Source of the DNA: JBCDHN01 sp965224535
GTDB taxonomy: Bacteria; Verrucomicrobiota; Verrucomicrobiia; Verrucomicrobiales; DEV007
Direction of reading: 5' to 3'
DNA: 64,000 nt
NCBI GenBank assembly: GCA_965224535.1
Contig: CBDCZR010000031.1
Coordinates: forward strand, 60,174 to 124,173
The notes under the pieces were generated by a model. That model was given only the letters and a program-made list of their open reading frames with translations, had not been told where the DNA came from and did no database searches. Positions 45,937 to 54,916 of this stretch are shown here, in pieces. Each line of letters starts with the position of its first letter. The first letter of the stretch is position 1. The position numbers were made by a program, and so were the translations under genes.

Positions 45937-48075
45937 TCAAAACCTGCGCGTAAACCGAATTCCACCGAAGGTTTGATCGAGCGAATCGCGAAAAAACTGG
46001 TGCTCGACATCCAAGCTAACCTCCGTCAAATCGCCAAGGCTCAAGATGAGCGCGGCTCCTGCCGACAGGTAGTCGGAGCCCGGCCTTGGCACTGCGGAAC
46101 TGACCTCAAAATCTCCCACATTAGTGAACCCGCTTCGATCGAAGAGCAGGTAGGGGGATTGCTCCAGTTCCACGCTAACCCGCTCCTCTTCGTTAAAATT
46201 CTCTCGCTCCCAAGCCACGTGCCCCTGGAGAATTGCCCGGCCAAACTTGGTTGGCCACTGCACGCTCGCTTGCCAACCCAGTTGGGTCTCCAGCGAATCG
46301 AAATTTTGATCGAGGTAGCGCAAATTTGCAGCACCGGCGCCGGATTCAGAAAATGAATCAACCTGACCCGTCACGTACCTGGCAGCCACGATAGGACCGG
46401 TTGTCAGTCGCTCGGTGACCTGAAAGTTGAGGCCGGCATTGAGATCGACGCGATGACTCTGGGAGTCCGCGGTTCCCTTGGCTTTTCGAAAGGCGCCCGT
46501 GTTGCGGGTCACATCCGTCTCAAATTCGCCGTAGGAGTAGAGAAGATCGGTGTACAGGCGCCCACGGCGAGCGGTCGCGTAAATTGATGCGGCGTGGCCA
46601 TCGCTGGATAGATCTCCCAGCGGTCCCAAATCGACTTGGTGGTCAAGGTAGCTCCAGGCCAAGCCCATCGCCAAATTGTTCGTAAGTTTGCGTTCCACGC
46701 CAATGCTTCCCGCCATCGTCTCGGAATTCGAGCCGGAAGTTAGTTTCCCAAGCGCATCTTGGTCGGCAACGGCGAAATCTCCGCCGGCAAACAAGTTCCA
46801 CATGCCTGCGCGGGGGTCTTGGATCTCCACGGGGCCTTCCGTCCGGTTGGTTTGGCCCGAAGCATTGCTTTCGACCGATTCTGACGCTTCCAAACCAGCC
46901 CGAAGCCGGGACAGGCGATTGTTGAGATTTCTGGTCGCTGCACGCGAAGCCGCTCCGCCCTGTTGATGCAAAGCAATCGCTACCGGAACGCCGGAAAAAG
47001 TCGCGGAATCGATGGCCATAAAGTTGGAAACCACCACCGCTTTCGCGTGGGTATGATTGGTAGCGAAGGGAACCGATGCAAACGGCGTTCCCGCCGCGTA
47101 TAAATCGTTGTTTTCCTGCTGCACATGGGGTGGGGGTGGAACGAAAAACGGGTCGGCACGGGTTCTTACCTTCCAACCGATGTCTTTGAGCGCCGCGACA
47201 TCCAAATTGGTAAAAGACTCTCGCACACCTCTACGGCTATCATGATCCATCCTGGTTGAGGCCAAGACACCGTAAACAAAAACGGGACTAATCATATTGT
47301 GGCCCCAATGGGATTTGTCTCCCAACACACGGGGAGCTACACCATTGTTAGCCGCTTTGGATTTCTTGCCGGTGAAACGGCCTCCTTTGATCTTGTTGTC
47401 CCATGAATCGGCTGTGCCAATTCCCAACACGTGTCCCATTTCGTGCAATAACACGGCATAAAAATCGACTTTCCCTTCAGCTGGAGGCGCAAAATGATTG
47501 AAATGCCAATACCCACGACCAGCTTGATTCATTGTGATATGCCCACCCCACGGGGTAAAGTCTTTTGCTTTCTTTCCCTCGGTTTCTTTGGAAGATCCGC
47601 GCTTTTCCACGCGCTCTTCCCACTTGTCAGATCCAGAGACTCCAGTGACCCAACCCGGTGCTGCTCTGCCCGCAGCATCTGACATCGGCTTGGCGCCCAT
47701 GAAAATCACAATCGTGTCTTCCGATACCTTCAAATTCCTCACCTTTTTGCTCCCTCCGCCGGAGGGGTTGTGAAACTTCGCAGTCCACTTGTTCTTTTTC
47801 TTCGGCTTGATGCTCTTGAGGTCGTCAGTCAGGATGCTCTCGAAAAACTTCGCCGCAGCCTTGGCCGAAGAGCGCGCTTCGGCGCCGGCAGCCGGACCAC
47901 CGGGGTTTCCGGCCCCATAAAAGTCGGTAAAATCGTAGGTGTAGTCGAGCTTGATTTTGATAGCATACGATGGAGCCGGAAAACCGGCCACCATCAAAAT
48001 TGCCACCACGTTGAGTACATAAATGCGCGCTAGATTTGTCACTGCCAAGAGGGAATTGTTTGTGTTGCGCCCCAT
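45937..48075 (-). CDS. Autotransporter with leishmanolysin-like zinc metalloprotease passenger
   Basis: The 712-residue protein has a signal peptide (cleavage near PSYAIKI). The passenger is a zinc metalloprotease: H211-E-M-G-H215-V-L-G-I-G (HExxHxxG), a distal SH256W and a Met-turn candidate M261, then NLDVAALKDIGWKV. This is the bacterial leishmanolysin (M8)-like layout. A linker rich in Asn and Arg (RNLNNRLSRLRAG) leads to a ~270-residue beta-barrel (GMWNLFAGGDFAVAD ... LTNNLAMGLAWSYLDHQ ... SVELEQSPYLLFDRSGF) ending in the C-terminal Phe expected for BAM recognition (FTRRF). The protease is probably displayed or released at the cell surface. Confidence 0.85.
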   Translation of the reverse strand: MGRNTNNSLLAVTNLARIYVLNVVAILMVAGFPAPSYAIKIKLDYTYDFTDFYGAGNPGGPAAGAEARSSAKAAAKFFESILTDDLKSIKPKKKNKWTAKFHNPSGGGSKKVRNLKVSEDTIVIFMGAKPMSDAAGRAAPGWVTGVSGSDKWEERVEKRGSSKETEGKKAKDFTPWGGHITMNQAGRGYWHFNHFAPPAEGKVDFYAVLLHEMGHVLGIGTADSWDNKIKGGRFTGKKSKAANNGVAPRVLGDKSHWGHNMISPVFVYGVLASTRMDHDSRRGVRESFTNLDVAALKDIGWKVRTRADPFFVPPPPHVQQENNDLYAAGTPFASVPFATNHTHAKAVVVSNFMAIDSATFSGVPVAIALHQQGGAASRAATRNLNNRLSRLRAGLEASESVESNASGQTNRTEGPVEIQDPRAGMWNLFAGGDFAVADQDALGKLTSGSNSETMAGSIGVERKLTNNLAMGLAWSYLDHQVDLGPLGDLSSDGHAASIYATARRGRLYTDLLYSYGEFETDVTRNTGAFRKAKGTADSQSHRVDLNAGLNFQVTERLTTGPIVAARYVTGQVDSFSESGAGAANLRYLDQNFDSLETQLGWQASVQWPTKFGRAILQGHVAWERENFNEEERVSVELEQSPYLLFDRSGFTNVGDFEVSSAVPRPGSDYLSAGAALILSLGDLTEVSLDVEHQFFRDSLDQTFGGIRFTRRF

Positions 48076-48111
48076 TATTGCGAGTCAACCGGCGTGTGCA
48101 ACCCAAATCCT

Positions 48112-49118
48112 CTAACCCGCCCAAAATCGCCGCACATCCATCTCCGCGTCCAATGGTTGGCCGCGTTCCAGGTGATCGAGCAATTGACGCGCGAAAAACG
48201 GCGCGAGGAGCACTCCTTTGGCGCCGAGACCGTTGAAAATGGCGTGGTTGGCGGCTTTTGGATGCAAACCGAGAATCACCGCTTCTTTCGGGCCCATGGG
48301 GCGAAACGCGGCACGGTGAGCGGTGACCTCGAATGGTGGCAGGAAAGTCGCGGCCAGCGCGGTTTCGATCTCTTCGCGGGCGGATGGGTCCGGATCGCCG
48401 TGCGCTGCATCGCGCTCAAAGGTTGCGCCGGCGCGAAAAACGCCGCCGCCTTGGGGAAGGAGCCACTTGCCCCAGTTGACGATGCGCGACTCGTCCAAAT
48501 TCGGCGCGGTGAGGTCCAAAATCTGGCCTTTCCCGGGACGAATCGGCGCCCAAGTGAAGGGGCCGCTCTCGGTGGCTTGGTAACCCTGACACCACACGAT
48601 TTTGCGCGCGGAAACGTCGCTGGGAACACCGTCGCCAACGCGAAAACAGCCACGATCCTGAAATTCGCGGCGGGAGGTTTGCAGGAATTTCGCCACGTCC
48701 AGCCAACCGCCGGCTTGCGTCTCGAACGCTCCTGGTTGCGGGCGAAAATTCGCCGGATTCACCCGCGTTGGGCCCGATTTCCAGGTTTTGGCGTAGGCGG
48801 GATCAGCCATGCGCGATTTCCAGCGCGCAACCTGACCGTCGTCGATGAGCAGTCGCAAAATGCTGCGTTGGTGAAAGGCGCCGGCGGCGTGTTGGCGGTA
48901 AAATTCCACTGCCACGGGCCAAAATTCGTCGAAGCGCCAGGTTTTGGCGAGGCGGGGCCCGGTGATGGGGTTGACGATGCCCGCGGCGACTTTTGAGGAG
49001 GTAACCGGTTCGTCGCGATCCACGATTCAGGCACGGTTTTTTCGCGCCGCAGCGCCTCAATTGCAAAAACGGTCCCGGCCAGGCCCTGACCGATGACGAG
49101 ATAGTCCGCGGCGTTCAT
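48112..49118 (-). pseudogene. FAD-dependent oxidoreductase (DAO family), interrupted by one frameshift
   Basis: From the ATG at 49118, MNAADYLVIGQGLAGTVFAIEALRREKTVPE gives the FAD-binding GxGxxG start. At ~49028 the sense moves to another frame, VDRDEPVTSSKVAAGIVNPITGPRLAKTWRFDEFWPVAVEFYR, which continues the same DAO domain to the end. Restoring one A (gaa-atc-gtg-gat) joins the frames as PE-IVDRDEP, the expected second strand motif. The product resembles Verrucomicrobial D-amino-acid-oxidase/MnmC-C-like proteins. It is either a real single-base deletion or a sequencing error. The start overlaps the preceding small gene as ATGA, so they were coupled. Confidence 0.75.
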
Positions 49119-49361
49119 CGGCCGGGGTAGTTGAAGAGGTCGCTGGCGGCGAATTTTCGTCCTGCTGCGGCGCTGAGCGCGCGGGCGATTTTGCCTTGCA
49201 GGTTTGCGGTCAATTTTCGGCCACCGGCACCCCTTGGCGACCATTTTGTGGGTGATCTGCTCGGTTGAGGCCGCCACCAAATCGTGCGCATCCAGGCCCA
49301 ATTCGTCGAGAATCGCGTCGAGCGGCTGGGTTCCAGCTTCCATGTTCGTTGGCTTGGGCAT
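49115..49361 (-). pseudogene. Small conserved PVC protein of ~82 residues, interrupted by one frameshift
   Basis: The frame from 49361 reads MPKPTNMEAGTQPLDAILDELGLDAHDLVAASTEQITHKMVAKG. After a GGGG run (CCCC at 49230-49233 on the plus strand) the sense continues one frame over as AGGRKLTANLQGKIARALSAAAGRKFAASDLFNYPGR and stops. Together they match a small helical protein I recognise from Verrucomicrobiota genomes (ELGL.NHDLVAASTEQLTHK ... RKLT..M..KI..A.N). One extra G explains the break. The predicted stop overlaps the FAD-gene ATG as ATGA, which supports the reconstruction. Function unknown; possibly nucleic-acid binding. Confidence 0.65.
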
Positions 49362-49390
49362 GGGCGGTTTGAAGGCTGGGTTAGGTTAGG

Positions 49391-49936
49391 CTAAGCCTCC
49401 GTCATCTTGCTCGCCCGCGCTGGCTCCGGTTCCACCGGCCACCAGCGGGATGGATCGGCGCCCAGTTGGGTCAGCGCTTCGCAACCGGGGCAGAAATAGA
49501 GGGTCTTGCCGCCTTCCCGCAGCCATGCGTCGCAGCACTCGGAGCATTGCAGCCACTGGCCGTCTTCTTCGGCATCGATGAGGATGCTCGGGATCGGCCT
49601 TGGCACGATCTGCGTTTCGACCCATACGCCGTCCTCGCACCGGCAATCACAGCGCTCGATGCGGCTGTCGCGGCCGTGCTCCGGGCATTCGCCGCAGTGA
49701 ATCGAAAACCAGTCCGGCAGGCAAACGTGCGCCCGGCGCTTGGCCGAAATTCCGCCCGGATAGACGGCGTCTTGCCCGGGGTCGTCCTCGGCCCAATCAC
49801 CCAGCGGCTCGCGCTGACCTTGCTCCCAGACCGTGAGCGAGGAGCGGGGATGTTTGCCCTGCCAGCCGCGCAACGCCTGGTCGCATCGCGGGCACTCGAT
49901 GGCTGGTTTTGGCCGAAAAACGTCGAACATTCCCAT
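49391..49936 (-). CDS. Cys-rich hypothetical protein with zinc-ribbon-like pairs
   Basis: The protein has 181 residues from the Met at 49936 (MGMFDVFRPKPAIECPRCDQALRGWQGK). It contains several Cys pairs: CPRC near residue 15, HCGEC near 85, CDCRCED near 103, CSECC and CPGC towards the end. This suggests two zinc-binding ribbons. A GDWAEDDPGQDAVYPGG segment and repeated Trp residues are also seen. No catalytic family is recognised. Upstream in-frame codons run into the divergent permease leader and were not used. Confidence 0.6.
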   Translation of the reverse strand: MGMFDVFRPKPAIECPRCDQALRGWQGKHPRSSLTVWEQGQREPLGDWAEDDPGQDAVYPGGISAKRRAHVCLPDWFSIHCGECPEHGRDSRIERCDCRCEDGVWVETQIVPRPIPSILIDAEEDGQWLQCSECCDAWLREGGKTLYFCPGCEALTQLGADPSRWWPVEPEPARASKMTEA

Positions 49937-50056
49937 GCCGCCCAGCTTAGCGCAAATTGGCGGCCAGGACAAACGCGGCCGGGTGGGATCAGCGTTTGCG
50001 TTTCGAGGTTTCGGTTTCCCATTTCCAGGCCATATTCCCCGCGCCAAGACCTAACC

Positions 50057-51358
50057 TTGCTCAAAAAATCCTTCAGCCTCTTCCTCAGCCTGCGTTACTT
50101 GCGCCCGAAACGGACGTTTGTTTCGGTCATCACCATCATTTCAGTGGGCGGCGTTGCCCTGGCGGTCTTTGCGCTGACCGTCGTGATCGCGGTGATGACG
50201 GGGTTCAACATCCAGATGCGCGAGTCCATCCTGGGCTTCCAGCCTCACGCCATCATCAAGGACGCGAAGGAGGCCACGATTTCCGATTGGCGCGAGATTT
50301 CGGACGACGCCGGCGCTCATCCGGAGGTGATCGACGCCGCGCCGTTCAGCTACGGTCAGGGTGTGCTGGATTTCGACAACCGCGTGCTGGTCGTGGAGCT
50401 GAAGGGCGTGATTGCGCCGGAGCCTAACGAGGAGGCCAAGCCGATTTGGCGGCAGTACGAGACGCTGGTGGAGCAAGGTGAAGGCCGGTTCGACCTGGAG
50501 GGCGAAAACGTGGTGGTGGGCCGCGAATTGGCCAACGGGTTCGGAATCATTCCGGGAGACAAATTGTTGTTCCACAGTTTGGTGAACGGCCGCGAGTTGC
50601 TCGATGCGCAGAGCGAAAATCGCGAGCCGCTGCGCGAAAATTTGATCGAACCCGCGGAATTGACGGTGACCGGCGTCTACAGCGCCAATCGCCCGGATTT
50701 TGAGAGCAAGGTGCTCTTCGTCCCGTTCGAAATCGGCCAGCGGCTTTACGGTCTGGAGGGCGGCGCATCGGGAATCGCGCTCCAGGTCAACGATCCCCAC
50801 AAAATCAGGCCGGTGAAGCAAGCCCTGACCCCATCCGTGGCTCCTCTCATCGTGGAAACGTGGATCGACCGCAACAAGGCCATTTTCGATGCCGTGGCTC
50901 TGGAACGGATGAACATGTACGTGCTGCTGTTCATGATCATGGTGGTCGCGGGATTTTGCATCATGAACACGATGATCACGGTTACGACGCAAAAACGGGG
51001 CGAAATTGGGCTGATGAAGGCGGTTGGCGGCCGGACCAGCCAAGTCGTCGGCCCCTTCCTCTACCAGGGCATCATCGTGGGCCTGGTGGGGACGGCGACC
51101 GGCCTGATTGTCGCCTTTTTCTTCCTGCTGCTGCGCAAACACATCGCCGTGCTCGTGGCGAGAATTTCCGGCATCGACCTGTTTTCCTCGCAGGGGATGC
51201 GGATGCTCTACGAGCTGCCCGCCCAGGTCACGATCGTCGATGTGGCCGTCATTTCCGGCGGCGCGTTTCTGTGTTGCGCGTTAGCCTCGCTCATGCCCGC
51301 CTATTTCGCCGCCCGCCTGGATGCGGCCCAAGCTTTGCGCAATGAAGGATCGACCTGA
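50057..51358 (+). CDS. LolC/LolE-like ABC transporter permease (copy 1)
   Basis: The 433-residue protein starts with TTG (no other start precedes LRYLRPKRTFVSVITIISVGGVALAVFALTVVIAVMTGFN). It has one N-terminal helix, a ~230-residue periplasmic MacB-PCD-like domain and three C-terminal helices (FMIMVVAGFCIMNTMITVTTQKRGEIGLMKAVGGRTSQVVGPFLYQG ...). The family pulls lipoproteins from the inner membrane for transfer to LolA. A second permease gene follows with a 17-base overlap, but no LolD ATPase is nearby. Confidence 0.87.
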   Translation: MLKKSFSLFLSLRYLRPKRTFVSVITIISVGGVALAVFALTVVIAVMTGFNIQMRESILGFQPHAIIKDAKEATISDWREISDDAGAHPEVIDAAPFSYGQGVLDFDNRVLVVELKGVIAPEPNEEAKPIWRQYETLVEQGEGRFDLEGENVVVGRELANGFGIIPGDKLLFHSLVNGRELLDAQSENREPLRENLIEPAELTVTGVYSANRPDFESKVLFVPFEIGQRLYGLEGGASGIALQVNDPHKIRPVKQALTPSVAPLIVETWIDRNKAIFDAVALERMNMYVLLFMIMVVAGFCIMNTMITVTTQKRGEIGLMKAVGGRTSQVVGPFLYQGIIVGLVGTATGLIVAFFFLLLRKHIAVLVARISGIDLFSSQGMRMLYELPAQVTIVDVAVISGGAFLCCALASLMPAYFAARLDAAQALRNEGST

Positions 51359-52673
51359 ACCCATTCGCCGATTGCTTACCTCATCGGTTAGCTTTTTCCT
51401 CGGTTTGCGCTACCTGCGGCCGAAGCGCAACTTCGTTTCGCTCATCACCGTGGTTTCGATTTTGGGGGTCATGTTAGGCGTGGGGATCCTAACCGCGGTC
51501 GTCGCCATCATGACCGGCTACAGCATCAAAATGCGCGAAACCGTGCTTGGTTTTCAGCCCCACCTCGTCGTCAACCACAGCGGCGTGCTCTACGAATGGG
51601 GGGAGGTGATGGAGACGGTAAAAAAGCACCCGGAAGTCAACGACGCGCAGCCTTTTTCTCACGGTCAGGTGGCGCTGGATTTTAACCGCAAGCTCTGGGT
51701 GGTGAGCGTGCGCGGGTTCAACCAGCCGTGGGACCGCTCCCCGGAAGAGGAAATTCCAGCCATCGAGCAAAAGCTTCAACAACTCGTCACGCAGGGCGAA
51801 TTCGACCTGACCGACGACTACATCGTCATCGGAAAGGCGCTGGCGGAGAAAATGGGCATCGGCATTGGCGACGTGGTCGACATTCACTCCCTGGCCAACG
51901 GCCGGGAGATTTTTAGCGCGCTGAAGAAAGAGGGCGAGCAGGTGGAGATGGACGAATACATCCCGGCGTTCAACCTGCCGGTAACCGGCATTTTCGACTC
52001 CGGCCGGCACGATTTTGACAGGGAGTTCGTCTTCATCCCGCTGGAGATCGGCCAAACGCTCTACAACCTCAGGGGCGGCGTTCATGGGTTGATGCTCGAC
52101 CTTGAGGATCCCTACCGCGCGGAAATCGTGCAGCAGGAATTGCTGGAGGTGGTGGAACCGCCGCTGGCCGTCAGCAGTTGGATCGAGATGAACCAGTCGA
52201 TCTTCGAGATGGTGGCCATGGAGCGGTTGCTGATGGTGTTGATGCTGTCCATCATCATGGTGGTGGCCGGATTTTGCATCATGAACACGATGATCACGGT
52301 GACGACGATGAAACGGCGCGAAATTGGCTTACTGAAAGCGTTAGGCGCCCGGATGGATCAAATTGCCGGCGTTTTCATGGGGCAAGGCTTCGTGGTGGGC
52401 ATGTTAGGAGCGATTTTGGGCCTCGGCGGTGCTTTTTTCTTCCTCTGTTTCCGGCAAAAATTTATGGGCTGGCTGGGCAAACTATTGAAAATGGAGGTTT
52501 TCTCCGAGGAGGTTTACCACTTCTACGAACTACCCGCCAAGCTAACCATGATCGACATCGCCTGCATCGCCGGCGGCGCCTTTTTGGCCTGCGCCGTTGC
52601 CGCGCTGTTGCCGGCCTACTTTGCCGCCCGGCTGGATGCTGCCAAAGCGCTGCGCAACGAATCGCGATTTTAA
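51342..52673 (+). CDS. LolC/LolE-like ABC transporter permease (copy 2)
   Basis: The 443-residue protein has the same architecture and clear paralogy to the preceding gene (LRYLRPKRNFVSLITVVSILGVMLGVGILTAVVAIMTGYS, then SIIMVVAGFCIMNTMITVTTMKRREIGLLKALGARMDQIAGVFMGQG). It starts inside the end of copy 1, so the two products are made together and may form a LolC-LolE type heterodimer. The missing ATPase must be encoded elsewhere. The MscS-like gene follows after 5 bases. Confidence 0.87.
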   Translation: MKDRPEPIRRLLTSSVSFFLGLRYLRPKRNFVSLITVVSILGVMLGVGILTAVVAIMTGYSIKMRETVLGFQPHLVVNHSGVLYEWGEVMETVKKHPEVNDAQPFSHGQVALDFNRKLWVVSVRGFNQPWDRSPEEEIPAIEQKLQQLVTQGEFDLTDDYIVIGKALAEKMGIGIGDVVDIHSLANGREIFSALKKEGEQVEMDEYIPAFNLPVTGIFDSGRHDFDREFVFIPLEIGQTLYNLRGGVHGLMLDLEDPYRAEIVQQELLEVVEPPLAVSSWIEMNQSIFEMVAMERLLMVLMLSIIMVVAGFCIMNTMITVTTMKRREIGLLKALGARMDQIAGVFMGQGFVVGMLGAILGLGGAFFFLCFRQKFMGWLGKLLKMEVFSEEVYHFYELPAKLTMIDIACIAGGAFLACAVAALLPAYFAARLDAAKALRNESRF

Positions 52674-52678
52674 CCGAA

Positions 52679-54115
52679 ATGTCCCCGGAAACCCCACCAA
52701 CATCGTCACCCCCCGCTGATGCGCCGCCGCCGCCCGAAAGCATGGATGCGCTGGCGCAAGCCATTCGCACCGCGGTGGGCGAAGCGCGTTGGGAACCGCT
52801 CGCACTCTGGGCGAGCCGGCACCTGGGATCGGCGGAGTTTTGGCTGGACCCGGGGCTGGTGGCCGGCTGCGTTGCTTTCGCGTGGATTCTGACCCTTGCC
52901 TTGCGCCGGGCCGAGCGCACCGGAAAACTGCGCTGGCTGCTGCAATTGGAGGACAAAATCACCCCGGACGGCGAATTTCGGCCGTTTCCCTTCCTCTTCA
53001 TCCCAGCGCTTTGGTTAGCCTTGCTCGTCGCCAACGGTTTGGGCTATTCCGTGCCGCTTTTACGCATCACCGCCCTGGTTTTCACCCTGTTTTTCTGCAT
53101 CCACCTGCCCTCGCGGCTGGTTACCAAGGGCCGCTTCTGGATTCGCGTGGTCAGCACGCTTATTTTCGCCATTGCCGCGTTGCACATCACCGGCCTTCTG
53201 GATGAAACGTCCGCATTTCTGGATGCCGCCGGCGTGAACCTGGGCAGCGTCCGCATCACCCTGCTTTCCGTGGTCAAAGGGCTGCTCACCCTGGTGGTGC
53301 TCTTTTGGCTGGCCGGCTTGATTTCTAAAATCGCCCAGCGCCAATACCACGCCGCGGCGGACATCCCGGCAAGCATCCAGGTGCTGCTCAGCAAGGTCAC
53401 CCGCGTAGGGCTCTTTGCGCTCGCGTTTCTGCTGACCATGGGCGTTATGGGCATCCCCATCACCGCGTTGGCGGTTTTTGGCGGCGCGTTAGGATTGGGG
53501 CTGGGATTCGGCCTCCAAAAGGTGGTCTCCAACCTCGTTAGCGGCGTCATCCTGCTGCTGGATAAATCGATCAAACCCGGCGACGTCATCGAAATTGAGG
53601 ACACCTACGGCTGGATCAACAGCCTCAACATGCGCCACGTTTCCGTCATCACCCGCGACAACAAAGAGCACCTCATCCCCAACGAAGACCTCATCACCAA
53701 CCGCGTCGTCAACTGGTCCTACAGCTCGGAACTCGTCCGCATTCGCGCGCCCTTCGGCATTTCCTACGACTCCGATGTCCGCACTGCCATGGATTTGGCC
53801 CGCGAGGCCGCCAGCCGGATCGAGCGCGTCAAAAGCGACCCCGCGCCCAAGTGTCTGCTGCGCGGATTTGGCGACAATTCCGTGGATTTGGAGCTGCGTT
53901 TCTGGATCACCGATCCGTCCAACGGCGTGGGCTCGGTGGCCAGCCAGGTTTTGCTGGAAATCTGGGATTTGTTCCACGAAAACGGCATCGAATTCCCCTT
54001 CCCGCAGCGCGATTTGCACCTTAAAACCGGCGGAGAAGCCTTGCGCGAATTGGTGGCGCCTCGGAGGAAAAAATCTGCGCCGGCCAAGAAAACATCCGCC
54101 AAAAATCAGGAATAA
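52679..54115 (+). CDS. MscS-family mechanosensitive channel
   Basis: The 478-residue protein has a Pro-rich cytosolic N terminus, about six membrane helices and the MscS pore/beta region: ALAVFGGALGLGLGFGLQKVVSNLVSGVILLLDKSIKPGDVIEIED, then GWINSLNMRHVSVITRDNKEHLIPNEDLITNRVVNWS and a C-terminal alpha-beta domain ending in a Lys-rich tail. It releases solutes on osmotic down-shock. The start at 52679 is 5 bases after the permease stop, so it is probably co-transcribed with the Lol genes. Confidence 0.92.
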   Translation: MSPETPPTSSPPADAPPPPESMDALAQAIRTAVGEARWEPLALWASRHLGSAEFWLDPGLVAGCVAFAWILTLALRRAERTGKLRWLLQLEDKITPDGEFRPFPFLFIPALWLALLVANGLGYSVPLLRITALVFTLFFCIHLPSRLVTKGRFWIRVVSTLIFAIAALHITGLLDETSAFLDAAGVNLGSVRITLLSVVKGLLTLVVLFWLAGLISKIAQRQYHAAADIPASIQVLLSKVTRVGLFALAFLLTMGVMGIPITALAVFGGALGLGLGFGLQKVVSNLVSGVILLLDKSIKPGDVIEIEDTYGWINSLNMRHVSVITRDNKEHLIPNEDLITNRVVNWSYSSELVRIRAPFGISYDSDVRTAMDLAREAASRIERVKSDPAPKCLLRGFGDNSVDLELRFWITDPSNGVGSVASQVLLEIWDLFHENGIEFPFPQRDLHLKTGGEALRELVAPRRKKSAPAKKTSAKNQE

Positions 54116-54306
54116 GCTGAGCTGAATCGGCCATGACGGGGAGGGGCCCTGTCATCCCTTCCAGAGCGCCGATGAGCCTCCTAACCTAACAAAGCCCCGA
54201 ACAGCAATTCCAGCCGGAAAAAGCGCCGCATCTCACAAAATGCGAAGCGACTTTTCGCAGTGGGGGTGCCAGAAATGAGCATGGGAACTGGGCAGAGAAA
54301 GAGCGT

Positions 54307-54608
54307 TCATGGGGACGCGGCCCTTCGCCGATCCATGGATTGGAAGTAGGAGTTCGCTTCTTCGGGGTACCGAAACATAAGATTGAATGACAAGAGACCG
54401 CTTCTGTATCCATCCTCGTAAGCACTTAAAAAGCATTCCGAGCTTGCGCATTTGAGTCAAATGGCGTGTTCTTTGGCAATGGAACGTTCGCAGACTTTGC
54501 CGCCTCGATCTCGCGCTCGATTTCTACTATTGAATTATCGGTGCTTGTTTGGCATCCGCTGAGCAGAACGGTGGATGCAATGAGCAAGTGCCACGAAAGT
54601 CTTCTCAT
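54307..54608 (-). pseudogene. Small lipoprotein gene with a single-base frameshift
   Basis: From the ATG at 54608 the product starts with a lipoprotein signal (LLIASTVLLSGC lipobox, Cys at ~19) and continues IVEIEREIEAAKSANVPLPKNTPFDSNAQARNAF to a stop at 54426. If one T is added to the T5 run just before that stop, the frame continues LSAYEDGYRSGLLSFNLMFRYPEEANSYFQSMDRRR to a stop at 54307, giving ~100 residues. RNAFLSAYEDGYRSG reads like one continuous helix, which supports a lost base. Function unknown. The 190 bases to the MscS stop hold nothing recognisable. Confidence 0.5.
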
Positions 54609-54732
54609 TTGGCATAACCTCGAAGTGGTGGCACCCGCTACCGGGAGCGCCAGTCCGACTCAGGGTAAAGGGTTCTCATCAGGTTCAATCTCCGACTCAC
54701 GGCGAGGTAGCGGGTTGCCACCCATGCCTTGT

Positions 54733-54882
54733 GTGTGCCCAGCATGGGCGTTGTTTTAACGGGGTGCAAGTCCCCTGTGTGAGAATCGATGCTGAAATGA
54801 TGAAAATCAGAGTACCCAGAAACACTAGCAGAAGCCAACTGCGGCGGGAAACCGGTCGTGGGGAGGAAGGCTCAAACGTCGT
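54733..54882 (+). mobile_element. 5' fragment of a bacterial group II intron
   Basis: The segment starts GTGTGCCCAGCATGGGC, the conserved 5' end of one large class of bacterial group II introns, with its small hairpin (gccca/tgggc). It continues with ggggtgcaagtcccc, another conserved domain I hairpin, then purine-rich ..gcagaagcc... and gaaaccggtcgtggggaggaaggc. The rest of the intron (remaining domain I to VI and any reverse transcriptase) is absent; at 54883 the sequence switches to the decayed fetB copy. It is therefore a dead remnant. Confidence 0.6.
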
Positions 54883-54916
54883 CCATTTTTCCGCGAAGCC
54901 ATGATTCGCGCGCTAA

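Noticed and set aside
54186..54425. Separate small minus-strand ORF after the lipoprotein
   Set aside because: It is explained better as out-of-frame sequence of the frameshifted lipoprotein gene and has no features of its own.
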